64,000 nt of DNA from Paramarasmius palmivorus. Its lineage: Eukaryota > Basidiomycota > Agaricomycetes > Agaricales > Marasmiaceae. Below, piece after piece: positions 10,055 through 21,691 of this stretch. Made by a program: the position numbers and the translations under genes. The notes below the pieces were generated by a model, which searched no databases, was not told where the DNA came from, and saw only the letters and a list, made by a program, of their open reading frames with translations. Location: positions 372,001-436,000 of the forward strand of contig JAYKXP010000014.1 in assembly GCA_037176845.1 (NCBI GenBank), in the 5' to 3' direction. Within the stretch, counting starts at the first letter, position 1, and every line of letters begins with the position of its first letter.

Positions 10055-11847
10055 ATGTCCGAGTCCTGTGGAAATCCTTCTGCTCAGACCGATGCTTTGA
10101 TGGATCGTAGGTGTCGTCTCAAGGATTCCTGAAAATCGCTTAATTGAGTTTTCAGGTCGTGCCAAGTTTGATAAATCCAAGCTCTGCGTTCGGTGTAAAG
10201 TCAATACAGGCAACGTTGTTATACGCCATGCTGTATATTGCAAGTGCGATCACCTAAATCATCATTGAACTATCTATCTGACTGCATTGTTTTACCAGGG
10301 AATGTTTTCCTGCAATGTTAAACACCAAAGTCAAACGCGCTCTCGACCCACATATCAATGCAACTCCAGACGTACCGCGACGAAAGGCCTTGAAAGCTTC
10401 GGGGAACCTTTTAATTGGATTTTCTGGTGGCCTAGGATCAACTGTGGTTATGGATCTCGTATCAAGGATCTATTTTCCTGATCAAGAGAGGAGGAAGGCA
10501 GACGAAAAACAGAAGGGTGGTAAATCACATCCACGGAACAAGCTAGTTTGGTCAAAGGGCGCAGTATGTTATGTGGAAGTTTGTAATGCATTTCCTGGGG
10601 TGAGTCAGACCTTGTCGTCACTAGGATATCTTTTTGACCGTCCACCTAGATGAAGGATTGTACAGAGGAGATCCGGCAAGTAGTAGACCAGTTTGGCTCG
10701 TTCGAGTTCATCCCACTACGGTTGGAGAATGCATTTGACAAGGATTGGTGGAAGGTAGTCAATGGAAACACTGTGGAGGACCTCGCAATTGATTCTACGA
10801 ACGAAGGTGTGTGCTTCTCTGCGTCTCTGTATCGGTCCATCCAACTTAGTTTCTGGAGCTCTCTTCCTCTCAACCCTCTCCGACAACGCGATTTCGAGTC
10901 CGATTGAACGCTTGCGATCCTACATATCTGCCCTTCCCACTCAAACGGCAGTCCATAGCGCAGTCCAAACTCTAATTCGACTTCTACTCCTTCACATGGC
11001 ACGGTCGACAGACTCGTCACATCTTATACTTGGGACCAACCTCACCTCACTCTCAATATCACTCATTTCATCCATATCTCAGGGTGGTGGCTTTTCTGTC
11101 CGAGAAGAGTCATATGAGGAGTGGTCTTCACCAAAATCTGACAGTGAGACGCCATGGGTTGTTCGTGTCACCAAACCATTGCAGGATATTGGGCTGAAGG
11201 AATGTGCGGTATGGGCATGGTGGAATGGGTTGCGAGTGGTCGGTAGAAACAAATTCCCTGGAGGAAAACAAGCCATCGGGGCCTTGACGCGAGGTACGCA
11301 ATCGATGGACGGAATTTTCAGACCTCCAACTCAACTTCAATCAGATTTCATCGTGGGCTTGGAACGGGATTATCCATCTACCGTTTCGGCTATTGCCCGC
11401 ACCTGTTCAAAGCTAACCCCCAAGTTTCCTGCGGAAGGGACATGCGCCCTCTGTCAAAGGTCTGTGTTTTACCTAGATGTGGTGAACATTGTTTCCTGAT
11501 GCATCTGTAGGCCATTGCAACGAGGTGTGCAGGAATGGAAGGAGCAAATTTCGATTAGATCGACCTCTGATACCTCGTCCGAGCCACTACCGTCGCCTTC
11601 GCGTTCTTTGACACCACATCTCTGTTACTCGTGTCATACCACATTGACCAGTCGGTCTAGTCGGAGTGTAGCTGCCTCCTCCGTATCACCGTTACCCATA
11701 TGGGTCCAGTCACAGCTACATCGACACCCCGGTGATGGAATTGATAAGGACTCGGAGCTCGTCCGACACGAATCAGAGGTTTGGGAGAGAAAGAGGGTCG
11801 AGCCTAGTGAGATGAAAGCAGCCATTTCGGACTTTCTCCTCGAGTAG
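10055..11847 (+). CDS. CTU2: Cytoplasmic tRNA 2-thiolation protein 2 (CTU2/Ncs2)
   Basis: Exons are 10055-10106, 10156-10243, 10299-10599, 10650-10806, 10850-11459 and 11511-11847. The start ATG at 10055 gives MSESCGNPSAQTDALMDRRA and then the Cys motifs 'KLCVRCKVNTGNVVIRHAVY' and CKECF. A degenerate PP-loop (GFSGGLGSTVVMDLVS) follows, then 'DGIFRPPTQLQSDFIVGLER'-type sequence and further zinc pairs, EGTCALCQRP and LCYSCHTT. The homologous complex, CTU1-CTU2 (Ncs6-Ncs2), adds the 2-thio group to the wobble uridine of Lys, Glu and Gln tRNAs, using sulfur from the Urm1 relay; CTU2 is the partner subunit. The small first two exons are missed by any single-ORF reading but restore the diagnostic N-terminal CxxC pairs. 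Confidence 0.9.
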
Positions 11848-12002
11848 CTGTACAATTTAGACACGTAATTTGGGGTGTTAGTAGTAGAATGAAATTTCAG
11901 ATGAAGAAGCCTAGGCCAGCACTTACCTCATGAACTGTGCGAAAATTGATAAACGGCGCTTGCTTTGACGCGATATATACCTCGGCGCTGCCAGCATATA
12001 AG

Positions 12003-14252
12003 ATGGCGTCGGCAGTCTCTCGCTCGGTCTCCATGACGCGGAAAGCTCTCGGATTGGAGGAAAAAGACGGCTCTTCAGCAAACACCCTTTCACTCAATGA
12101 GCGAAAGAATACGATCTTGAACTCGCATGGAAGAGCACCTTGGTACGGGCAGGATGGAAAGAGGATAACCGATGCTTTTGTGATTGGGGTTGCAGGTGAG
12201 TTATGCTGTTTTGTGGACGTGAACTGTGGCTCACGGTTACAGGCGGTTCTGCCAGTGGGAAGGTACACTCTACTCCCTTCAACAGTCACCAACAATATTC
12301 GAAGCCAGTTTCTCCCTTCACCTAGACCCATGTAGCTCAGCAAATCGTCAAATCTTTGGGAAATATACCAACAGTTATCATTCTCTCGCAGGTACGAAGA
12401 CGCCAACCCCAGCGAAGACCACATCAATGATCCGTACCACAGGACAGTTTCTACAAGAAGCACTCTCCCGAAGAGCTCGTTCTAGCACATGCCAACATGT
12501 ACGACTTTGATCACCCAGATGCAATTGACATGCCAATGTTCGCTGCGGTGAGTTCTTCGCATTCATCATTTTACCTCCAGACTGTGACCATCTTATGATA
12601 GTGCCTGGCGGACCTCAAAGCGTGCAAACAATCTAACATACCAATTTACTCGTTTGCTGAGCACCAGCGCCTCGAAGAGACTCAATATCTGTACGGTGCT
12701 GCAATCATTATTGGTCTGTCCGTCACCCTCAGAGGTATCTTCTCATACTGATCATTTAGACAAATAGCTGAAGGCATTATGGCTCTTCACGACCCGAAGC
12801 TAAGAGAACTATACGATCTAAAGGTACGTACTGATTATCTTTGGTGTTGGGGTTTGAACTCTTCATGTCTCCTCAAAGGTATTTGTACAATGTGACTCGG
12901 ATCTCATGCTGGCCAGGAGAATAGCCCGAGACGTTCAGCAACGAGGTAGAAATGTCGATGGCATCCTCGAACAGTGAGTGATGCATACAATACTGCCATG
13001 GTCAGCTCAATTCGCGTTCCTGCAACCAGGTACCTTCGTTACGTCAAACCTTCATTTGACAATTTCGTGAGGCCAAGCGCTGCCTATGCGGACATTGTAC
13101 GTCTTCTACTATATGTCCCGGCTACCAAGACTAGTAACACTTTATAGATTGTTCCAGGCTCGAATAATTCGGTAGCTATCGATTTGATTTGTACACATGT
13201 CAAACGACAGCTTCAGGATCGGTCGAACGCCTTCCGAGAGAAGATGGCTATTCCAAGACTTTATGTTCCAAGTTACGCGACTACACTAGAGGAACTCAAC
13301 CTCACAATACTTCCATCAACACCTCAAATCGAGGTGCGAAATTCATTTGAGATACCTGGATCTAGCATTGAAAGTCTCCAATAGGGTATATTTACAATCC
13401 TGAGAGCGCACGATACTTCCAGACAAGACTTCATCTTCTTTGTGGATCGTCTGTCTACCCTGTTAGTTGAGGCTGCTCTCCAATATTTACCTTTTTCCCC
13501 CACCGCCGTTGAAACACCTATAGGGGTGAAGGCTGAAGGGAAAAAGCTAGGTGCCAAGGTATGGTTATGAATGATCTTTGCCCCTAGCGTAAAACTGACC
13601 TCAAGGATAGTATATCTGTGGTGTCTCCATACAAAGATCGTAAGTCTGTATCCAAGCCATTTACTTCTGCTCACCGCTGCAGAGGTTGTTGTCTGGAGCG
13701 AGGCTTCAAGCGAGTCATCAACAATGTACCGTTAGGTACTCTCCTCATTCAATCCAATGTCAGTGACGGGGAGCCGCTCTTCCTCCACGGCAAACTACCG
13801 GTGTGGATACGCGAACGACACACGGCGGAAGATACTTATGTGTTCCTCCTTGATGCACAGGTATGTTTTTTTGCTGTTCAATGTCGACGAAACCTCATTC
13901 TCCCCTCAGATAGGCACCGGAGCAGCGGCCTTCATGTCCATTCGCATTCTTCTAGATCATGGCGTGAAACAAGAGAACATCATATTTGTGACCTTCCTGG
14001 TCGCTAAAGGAGGAGGTATCTCTGTTCTAAGGAGGGCATTCCCACATGTGAAGATTGTGTGTGGTGCAGTCGATGATGAGATGAGGGAGGTTCGCTTGGA
14101 GCAATCCGTTGGTGAGGATGGAAAACCGACGAGGCGGAAAGTTTGGGTGATGGAGCCCGGGATGGGGCAGATAGGTTAGTCTTTCGAAATTTCGTGGCTC
14201 GTCTCGATGTAACTGAGATATCTTATTCCTAGGTGATCGGTATTACTTGTGA
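12003..14252 (+). CDS. Uridine kinase fused to uracil phosphoribosyltransferase-like domain
   Basis: The ATG at 12003 (MASAVSRSVSMTRKALG) is preferred over the in-frame one at 11937. Roughly a dozen exons are needed. The kinase half has 'AFVIGVAGGSASGKTHVAQQ' (Walker A), 'VIILSQDSFYKKHSPEE', YDFDHPDAIDMP, 'IIIAEGIMALHDPKLRELYD' and 'DLMLARRIARDVQQRGR'. The C-terminal half is UPRT-like: 'ERGFKRVINNVPLGTLLIQS', 'YVFLLDAQIGTGAAAFMSIR', 'VTFLVAKGGGISVLRRAFP' and 'VMEPGMGQIGDRYYL' at the stop. This is the UCK/Urk1 architecture for pyrimidine salvage (uridine to UMP). In this class the PRPP loop (AQIGTGAAAF) lacks the acidic pair of true UPRT, so the second domain is probably not catalytic; that is inference. 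Confidence 0.9.
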
Positions 14253-14411
14253 GACTACAAAAGATATGGCATATTTTCCGGGAGTTGCTCGCAACTTTAT
14301 CAACAGTCGTGGGAAGCATTACGATGCAGTTGTGAGACTGAGACATACCTCAACACCGCCTCCTATCTTTTCGTCGCTGTTTCATCCTTCATACCGTTCA
14401 TTCATTCTGGG

Positions 14412-14774
14412 ATGACTAGTCCTTCAAACTCTTGTGAGAAGACCGCGTTGGGTGAAGAGGAGATCGAACAGCTTCTCAGCGAACTAGCGAGCGAGGGATA
14501 TCGTCATAAACAGGAACACCTCGTGCGTATGAGTCCAGATGCTATTCTCGAAATGAAACGAGCCCTGGCGAGGTTGGAAAGTCTTCGAGTCGAGAAGAAA
14601 GAACTGGAGGTGCAAAGAGCCAAACTAGAGCGAAGGATCCGAAGATCTTCGAGGGAAAGGATTGCAGGCAAAATCAGAAAGATTAAGGCGGAGTTCAGAT
14701 GTCTCATTGAAGCCATTCACATCTGCTATGTGCAATTATCCCTAGGTTCAAGACGTGCCGGAGGAAGACAATGA
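14412..14774 (+). CDS. Possible small coiled-coil protein, uncertain
   Basis: A 120-codon frame starts at the ATG at 14412 (MTSPSNSCEKTALGEEEIEQ). It is rich in Glu, Arg, Lys and Leu, with heptad-like spacing through 'ALARLESLRVEKKELEVQRA' and the residues after it, so a coiled coil is likely. It may be only the first exon: a possible splice acceptor near 14745 opens a second frame, 'VQDVPEEDNERGYNAVFK'. I do not recognise a family. It sits 160 bp downstream of the uridine kinase stop and could be spurious. Confidence 0.3.
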   Translation: MTSPSNSCEKTALGEEEIEQLLSELASEGYRHKQEHLVRMSPDAILEMKRALARLESLRVEKKELEVQRAKLERRIRRSSRERIAGKIRKIKAEFRCLIEAIHICYVQLSLGSRRAGGRQ

Positions 14775-15341
14775 ACGTGGCTACAATGCCGTGTTCAAGG
14801 TGATTACTAGTACTACTTCTCCGATAGGCGGATCAAACTGACGTTCAGAAATAATAGGTCACTGCATGGAAATCGATACATAAATCGGCCCCGTGTATTC
14901 TGTAGGCCCTTGTATCACCTTCATTATCACTTTGCACTGTACTCGCTCTCCTGCAGCCATACCGACTTCAGTCTTAGCGGGTCCATCCCATCATCCATAG
15001 GCCCTAATCGTACCAATTGCAATGATATCGTGTCCGGCATACGGACGAATGTGATATTGGTACAAGCGTATGTACCCGCTGGGAGTAATTAACGCCTCAC
15101 AGATGACAATGAATACAACAGTCTAACTACAGTTTCACTTGGTCTAACAATATGTTCTTGAACATGGAAAAGTGTAAGTCGAGAAATTGCAATGGCTACA
15201 AATCTAAGGTGACGGAAAGGAATGGTCCAGCATTTCAAAAAGTCCGAGTCCAAGTCCGATCGTAACTATGCACTAAAAAGTATATACTATAGGTGTAAAT
15301 TGTAGATGGCGATGAAACAAAGCGATGATCGACGGAATTCG
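14775..15341. other. Intergenic, nothing recognised
   Basis: This 567-bp stretch lies between the weak coiled-coil ORF and the 3' end of the Ca2+/H+ exchanger. Only short frames without domain content are present. It presumably holds the two 3' UTRs. Confidence 0.4.
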
Positions 15342-18274
15342 TTAAGATGCGTGACAGACGGCGAGCGAGGTTGGCAACAACGACGGAGGATAGAACCAGA
15401 AACTGACGGCGATGATGACGTACAAACCTGAGGTCGAGATGTGAGTACATGTGAGTTTTGGAGGTGATATGAACAGAAGACACGTACAGACTAAAATAGC
15501 ACCCTCTAGCCAGTTGGAGCGACCTACAACGAGGTGAATATCATCCGCATAATTCAAGGAAAGGAAATGGAACACACCATCGGATACAACGTGTGACAAG
15601 GTCTGCACCGAGATATAGAGAACCTAGGCATGATGTTTGAGTAGTGGCACAGCGTCTGTCCAATGGGTACTCACTATTGCATCAAAAGGATCAAACAGTA
15701 ACGACAAGGGCTTTCCCATGAACCAAGCAAGCTGAATCATTAACCTGTGTATCTCGTTCAACTTTTCTTGTTCAGAAGTCTCAAAAAGCTATACGCACGG
15801 GATCACGAACAATGCAGTTTGCTGTCAAATATTCAGCAAATGCAAGAGGACGTGAGATTAACGCGCACGTACGATAGATGACCCCACAGCAACACTGATG
15901 CTCAAATTGATCCTGTCCTTAACAGAACTTCCGATCGCAGTACTGCATTCTACGGAGGATTCTTCGTGAGAAGCATACAACACCAAAAATTAGCCACATA
16001 CCTGCCAGAGAACTGACCGCTGGCAGTAGAACAAGCGCCACCCAGGACTTATGAATGACTTTGAGTTCGTCCATACTCTCGACCAACCAATCCGCAGTGA
16101 AGGCTACGGCGACGGTGACGAAGACCAGGGAGACTATGATCAAGAACCAACTCATCTCAGGCTCCAGTTGCGGGTGCAGGCTATCAACAGGAGATGCAGG
16201 CTCGTTTTGCTGCTCAATGTCTCCGAAGCGTGCCTTGAGGTTCTTTTCATCATCCAATGCGACGCCCGTGTTATAGCTGCTGTTGATGGTTGATCCACTG
16301 AGGTTCCGGCTAGGCGTGTGCGTTGGGCGACCAATACTCAAACTCGATTCGCTGCGCATCATTGAAGCAGGTGACTCGACGAGTCGAACAGTAGAATCCT
16401 CGGGTGCGTAAGCGGGCTGAGGATTGACCAAGGACCTTTGAGATGCAGCAAATGGATCCCTTGACATCGTGCTACCCAAGTACAAGGGTCGCAATGCATC
16501 GTGTTGCGGCGAGGACTGGGGAGATGGAGACAAAGATCGAGGGGATGATGTGAGGCTACTGGACGAGGAAGACTTTGACATGCCCTTGAACCACTTCCCC
16601 AGGGTTTCATCTCGGTTGTTCTTGGATTCGCTCGGTGTCAGCGAGGACGAGGAAGTGTTCTTTTTGCCAAGCTTCTCCTTGAGAGAGGAAGAGCCTGGCA
16701 GAGAGACCTTCAGTGATAGGCGACGGCTTTTCTTGTCCGCATCCTTGTACAGGTGTGTATGCGACACCAGCTGAAATACGAGGTAAAGAGCATAGACTGT
16801 CCGGACGAGTATGTTTATTGCCAGATATCAATGAAGTATGTCGGATACTCACTGACTATTAGAATGATGGAAACCTAACGATTGCGAGAAAGTGAGTCAC
16901 TGCATATAGAAGATGCGAAACATTCTTACACCATGGCTCATCTGTAAGATGTTGTTCCTTTGCCATTCTGGCATGATGCCATCTGCATTGCCGCTAAGAG
17001 CAAAATGATAGGCCGCGGGGAGAAGAAGCACGGCGACACTAATGCTGAGCAGCGACGAGTTAATTTGATTGGCAGCTAGCATGGAAAAGATAAGCGTGTT
17101 TCGGAACAGATATGTGGAACCGATAGACATACTGGCATCGAAGCCTTGCTCGGAGAATCGCATGCCACCAGCGAAGAAGCAGAGACCGAGAACCAGCACT
17201 AAAGAAGGTAGATTAGTTTTCAATGAAACCTCTAAGTCATCGTGCCACGCACGCAATTTGCTGAGGATCGAGCCAATGACTACTTTAGCGGTTAGCACCT
17301 TAAAGGAGAATCGGGTTTGGAATCTTACGCGAGGATTGAACGACACGGAGTTCACATTTACGGAGAGCGCTGAACTGGAGATAAGAATGACCGCCGAGTG
17401 AGTACCGGTGGTATGAAGCAAAATTAAACCCAAACTGACGGCAACTACGACCTCAACTCTAACAAGGTGAAGGGTTGATTGGTCGGAGCAAGAACAATAG
17501 CCATGACACGTACATATTACTCTAAAAATAAGTGAGAACAAAGACTGCTATTCAAACACAGCGTACGCACCAAACTTGCATTTATCAGTCCCGTCTTGTT
17601 TCCTCCGATACGAACGGCTAGTTCGTGAGTCGTAACTTCATGAATCTGAGATGATTTGAGCTGGCGTTTCAAGGTGATTTAATGATGTCTACCTTGATCA
17701 AAGGTATGAGTGCAACCAAGCAGACTATCCTGGTGCGTCAGTAAAGAGCGGATTGGACAGAATATTTCGAAGCCTACATATGAAAACGAGTCCGTGATAT
17801 TCTTCCATGGTGATAGCGATAATCCACTGCGAGGCAACGGTCATACTCAACGCTTTGAAATATATAAATAGATACAAACCGCAGCGGGAACTGCGACAAA
17901 AAGCACGTTCAGCCCTAGATGGGAACGCATATACTGGATGAGCGATGATCCACTTGAAGAGGCTCGATGTACTCACAAGAGCCCAGAACAAGTATTCGCC
18001 ATCCCCGAAACGCGTCCTTCAATAGTCTACCAGATTTGCCGCCACCACCATGATCCACACCGGAAGACGGAGAAAAGAAACGATGATGATTCTCGCCATT
18101 ATGCTCGCCGACATGCTCGACGAGATTGGTTCTAGAAGTCGAGGAGAAGGTTGACATGTTGGACTCGATGCGAGTCAATGATGGGTCTAAGTGGTAAGAG
18201 ATGGATGAAGCGCCCAGCGCCGGGGATTGAGAGAGTGTGTAGTCGCGGTTGTCGCGCGTTGGAGAGAAGGTCAT
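15342..18274 (-). CDS. Vacuolar-type Ca2+/H+ antiporter (CaCA family, Vcx1-like)
   Basis: The start is the ATG at 18274 (MTFSPTRDNRDYTLSQ); the codon at 18289 is TTG. About 16 exons reconstruct a complete CAX exchanger. Early: ILVLGS spliced to WLNVLFVAVPAA, 'HGLVFIFCLVALIPLIK' and 'THELAVRIGGNKTGLINASL', then an 8-nt exon (17521-17514) joining SN to IVEVVVA. This forms the first cation-binding repeat (here ASLSNIVE, usually ATxGNxxE). Next come 'VIGSILSKLLLVLGLCFFAG' and 'NQINSSLLSISVAVLLLPAA'. A long Ser-rich cytosolic loop of about 200 residues follows (16700-16170), then LLPAVSSLAECSTAIGSSV (second repeat), LSISVAVGSSI, LAWFMGKPLSLLFDP and 'LYVIIAVSFWFYPP'. It likely moves cytosolic Ca2+ into the vacuole in exchange for H+. 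Confidence 0.9.
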
Positions 18275-18821
18275 TGTGGTAAGAGACAAAGAGAAACTAC
18301 GTGGCTGTGACTAGATAAAGACGAAACGTTCAGCTTGAAGTTACGGACATAAGTTACGGCTTTACTCCAACGCTTCATCGCTTCGAGTGTTGGTATTGAT
18401 CGGCTCCTATCTTTAAACACACCCTCGGACAGTTTGGAGACGGCCTGAGACGGCATCGACAAGCGAGGCGCTCAAAAATGTAAACCCTGGCGTTTGTTGA
18501 ATAGAATTCTACTATTTTTTTTTTGCAAAAACTCCCCAGTAAGACGTCCGAGATTCCGAGATTCCGCACTAGAATGAACGTTTATTGATGCGAATTTGAG
18601 CTTGACACTTGAGGCTTCCACAAAGCCGATATATGCTGTCAGCGAGATTGCGAGAAACACCAGAGAACAGCGAAAAAGACATTGATTGAGCTGAGGCGAG
18701 AAGAAGAGTTCCAGTCAACTCGGTGTGGCCAGAAAAGAGTCTAGGCAAAATTGGCTCGGATTGTTACGGAGAAGTGTCACAGAGTGACAGTCACACGCAA
18801 AACCTTCCTTCACCACCAGCT
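18275..18821. promoter_or_regulatory. Divergent promoter of the Ca2+/H+ antiporter and COX4
   Basis: 547 bp separate the two start codons. An 11-T tract (about 18514-18524) lies near the middle; such dA:dT tracts commonly keep fungal promoters free of nucleosomes. I see no clear TATA box for either gene. A short inverted pair (GTGTCAC / GTGACA) sits about 50 bp before the COX4 start. Confidence 0.45.
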
Positions 18822-19411
18822 ATGTTCTCGAGGGCAATTGCTGTAGCGCGTCCTGCGGCCAAACGTGCTGTCTCTTCGACGGTAGCACCAGTTTCCTCTC
18901 TTCGTGCATTCTCGGTTTCTGCCCGCTCATCTTCTGGCGGCCACGGACCACCGCCACCTCAAATTTTCGGACCTGGTGTTAAGCCTGGTGAAGTCCCTGG
19001 CGTTCACGAGCAGTCAACCGGTCTTGAACGTCTTCAACATCTCGGAGAGCTTGAGGGTATTCCAGTTTTCGATACCGCTCCCTTAGACTCGAGTAGAGTT
19101 GGTACCAAAGAGAACCCCATCCTAGTAGCCTCTGCAGTGAGTAATTTCTTTTTATCTGGAAATAATTTTCTAACGGAAACACATCACCACAGAGTGTCGA
19201 GCGTCTTGTTGGATGCACTGGTTCACCTGCCGACTCCCATGATGTGCTTTGGTTTGCTCTGAAGAAGGACAGGCAACACCGTTGCATTGAGTGCGGCTCA
19301 GGTGCGTAAAATCCTATCGTCTTGCAGTTCTCCCAAACTCATTACCGGAATATAGTTTACAAGATGGACTTCTACGGCGAAGAGCACCACGACGATCATC
19401 ATCACCACTAA
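18822..19411 (+). CDS. COX4: Cytochrome c oxidase subunit 4 (Cox4, vertebrate Vb)
   Basis: Three exons: 18822-19136, 19193-19301 and 19356-19411. The ATG at 18822 opens a mitochondrial presequence rich in Arg, Ala and Ser (MFSRAIAVARPAAKRAVSST...). The mature part has 'GLERLQHLGELEGIPVFDTA', then VERLVGCTGSPADSHDVLWF and 'RQHRCIECGSVYKMDFYG'. This gives the zinc ligands of the Cox4/Vb fold (C...H...C..C). Cox4 is a nuclear-encoded subunit on the matrix side of respiratory complex IV. The protein ends in an acidic His run (EEHHDDHHHH). Confidence 0.93.
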
Positions 19412-21420
19412 ATAGAAGGATGAAGTTCCAAGAAAACATGTCATTACCTCGTTTCAAATGTCCATTCTTTTGGAAACGTTACACACCGTTCCCTCAGCTT
19501 TGCTTTCTGTGCAGCGACCCATTCCACTGCTCATGACGGGACACTGAGCGGAATACCGCACTCTGGAGCGCGTCTAGACCTGAGCCCAGTCTAACTCGTC
19601 TCCGTCCCCGCCTTCATAATTCTAACTTATCACAGCTTATTACTGGTCCATACATGTCCCATCATGGCCATGGAACGAACGGTGTACTTCATATCCAACG
19701 ATGTACCAGGTTCCTTATACCTTGCAAACACATTGCCGTCCGCCTGGTCCCAACAAGTCCTATGGTAGATTTGCACGAGATCTCATTTCTGCAATTCACC
19801 CACCTTTCACGTGCAGGATCAATCGTTCTCGCGTTATAAACCTTTTCGTTGGTGCCTACCAGGTCGTCGTGAGTCATGACCCAAGAGACTGTGGTAGAAT
19901 TCATTGTAATATAGGCGCCGAAGCTTGCTTGTGGCTGGCGACTTCCGACGCATTTGAAACGTGGGCATGTCGGGATGCGCAGAAAGATATCTGGATGGAG
20001 ATGCTTGGGCATGCGGCTCATGCGCGGTGAGGTCACCGTTTCCTTGCGGCTACATACGTATATGATTATCATCCATTCAGGTCCAGTCACCCAGACAACA
20101 TTCGAAAGCTGTTGGATCATGATCAGATCCTGAAGTATCAGATCTTTCTTCTGCGCTCAAGGAACCAAGAGAGCCTGCAGGTACAAATGCGTGGATTTGC
20201 TGCCATGATCAATGGTTTCCAAGCTACTTGACATATCCTTTAGGTGTTCTCGGAGATGTGGAGTTTTGTTGAGCATCAATCGGTGGTGGTTCTGTGCGCA
20301 ACTACATAGAGGACGATGAATACATAGCTAGCTAGCTTTGGTCATCCGCGTCGACCAATACTTGAAGGTATGGGAATACTATGTCCGGCTTCCTACCCTC
20401 CCGAAGCCCAAAGTGGGCAAGTTCTATACCATGAATATTGGAGCAGTGTGCTGTCATCTGGGAAGCTGGGAAGTGAGGAATTGGAATTGGTGCGTATGTC
20501 TCATAATTGTTAATTGTAATAATTATGTTTTATGACGGCTCCGTCTTCCCTCTTAGTTCCGCCGCCAACCAGCGCTAACCATGCTTCTTTCGCCTCGACA
20601 GAACACCGTTAATTAAATCATGATATGTCGAGGCTGGGCTTGTCTCGAATCAAGACAAGGAAATAATTTACGTGCTGATTCTTGCACATTACAGCGTCGG
20701 ATTCGGATTCGGTGACAATTGCCACCGGAAGGTTTGTAAATTGTGGGCGGCATCGACAGGTCTGATTTGTTATCCATAGTTACGCCGAACAGGCACCGAG
20801 CTGATAACGTGCGCTTCACGTTGTCTCCGCATGGACTTTGACAGAGACGCAGACAGATTCTGCCCTCTCAAGATGCTATCTAGCAGACGATTTCGTCGCA
20901 GCGACTTGGGTATGGTTATTTTCCTCGTTCCTGTAAAGACGCTCTATCAAATTTCTGGAGTTTGCAGTCAAGTCTCCGGCTACCTTTATGAAGTTACTGT
21001 AAAATGGATACCAAGCCTTTTCCGATTCGGGATTAGGATCATCATGATGTGAATTTGATCACCAGGCAACGTCTTCGACAAACCAGCCCTCGGTGGCTTC
21101 TTCGATATGTGATCCAGAAGAAAAAACAAGGTTCCGCACTTTCCCTTTTTTTGCGACACTCTGAAATGGAACGATTGTCACAGGCAGCCTCACAAAAGAT
21201 TTTCAAGTCCTCAAGCCTCGGTCTCTAACTGTTTTGTCTAGAAGTAACCGGCGTAGGCAATAAGAAATATGAGATCAGGGTGGGTCGCCGCCGGGGATGC
21301 TTGGAACTGATCACTACGTAGCCCTTTGTCAGGGACATGCTGTTATGTTTTCCAGAAAATTTCCCATGGAGACTGTCTGTTGTACACAAGCGCAACCGGT
21401 CCTTTTCGGCAGGATATCAG
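19412..21420. other. About 2 kb without a supported gene
   Basis: Only short frames occur, none with a recognisable domain or convincing splice pattern. Two overlapping opposite-strand frames near 19690-20120 look compositionally random (high Cys, His and Arg). No terminal repeats, target-site duplications or transposase motifs were seen. The stretch could hold a non-coding RNA, a decayed gene or simply intergenic DNA. Confidence 0.4.
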
Positions 21421-21691
21421 GAGTTGCGAGGGTATAAGAAGGCGACCGTCATGAGATCACTTCCTCACCTACTCTTTTGCGTCCTCGCCTTCTCTTTAGT
21501 TGCTGTGCAGTCCTTGTCGTTGACGGCCTGTTCTTCTTTTCCTTCAACTCTTTGACCAGGTGTCTGTTTTTTCATACGGCTCCGATTTCTTTCGTTTCCT
21601 AAGCACGACAAGCTACTACCACCTTCTTTTCATTCTCTATCCCTCACACCACTTCTGAGAAGCGCATTTCACTTCAAGCTTGACGCTAAAA
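21421..21691 (+). promoter_or_regulatory. Promoter and leader of the secreted repeat protein, with TATA-like box
   Basis: GGTATAAGAAGG at about 21431 is a TATA-like box about 260 bp before the main start. Pyrimidine-rich leader sequence follows. A short frame at 21451-21555 within this leader starts MRSLPHLLFCVLAFSLVAVQ; it looks like a signal peptide and stops after 34 residues. The box and ORF are visible; the transcription start is inferred. Confidence 0.45.

Noticed and set aside
9863..10243. 126-codon minus-strand frame
   Set aside because: It overlaps the well-supported CTU2 first exons on the other strand and has no recognisable content.
14910..15483. Short frames between uridine kinase and the Ca2+ exchanger
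   Set aside because: They are low-complexity or antisense to exchanger exons, with no domain.
19689..20120. Overlapping long frames on both strands
   Set aside because: They are anti-parallel shadows with random-looking composition, no domain and no linked exons.
20325..20340. AGCTAGCTAGCT short repeat
   Set aside because: Too short to be a transposon end, and no partner repeat was found nearby.
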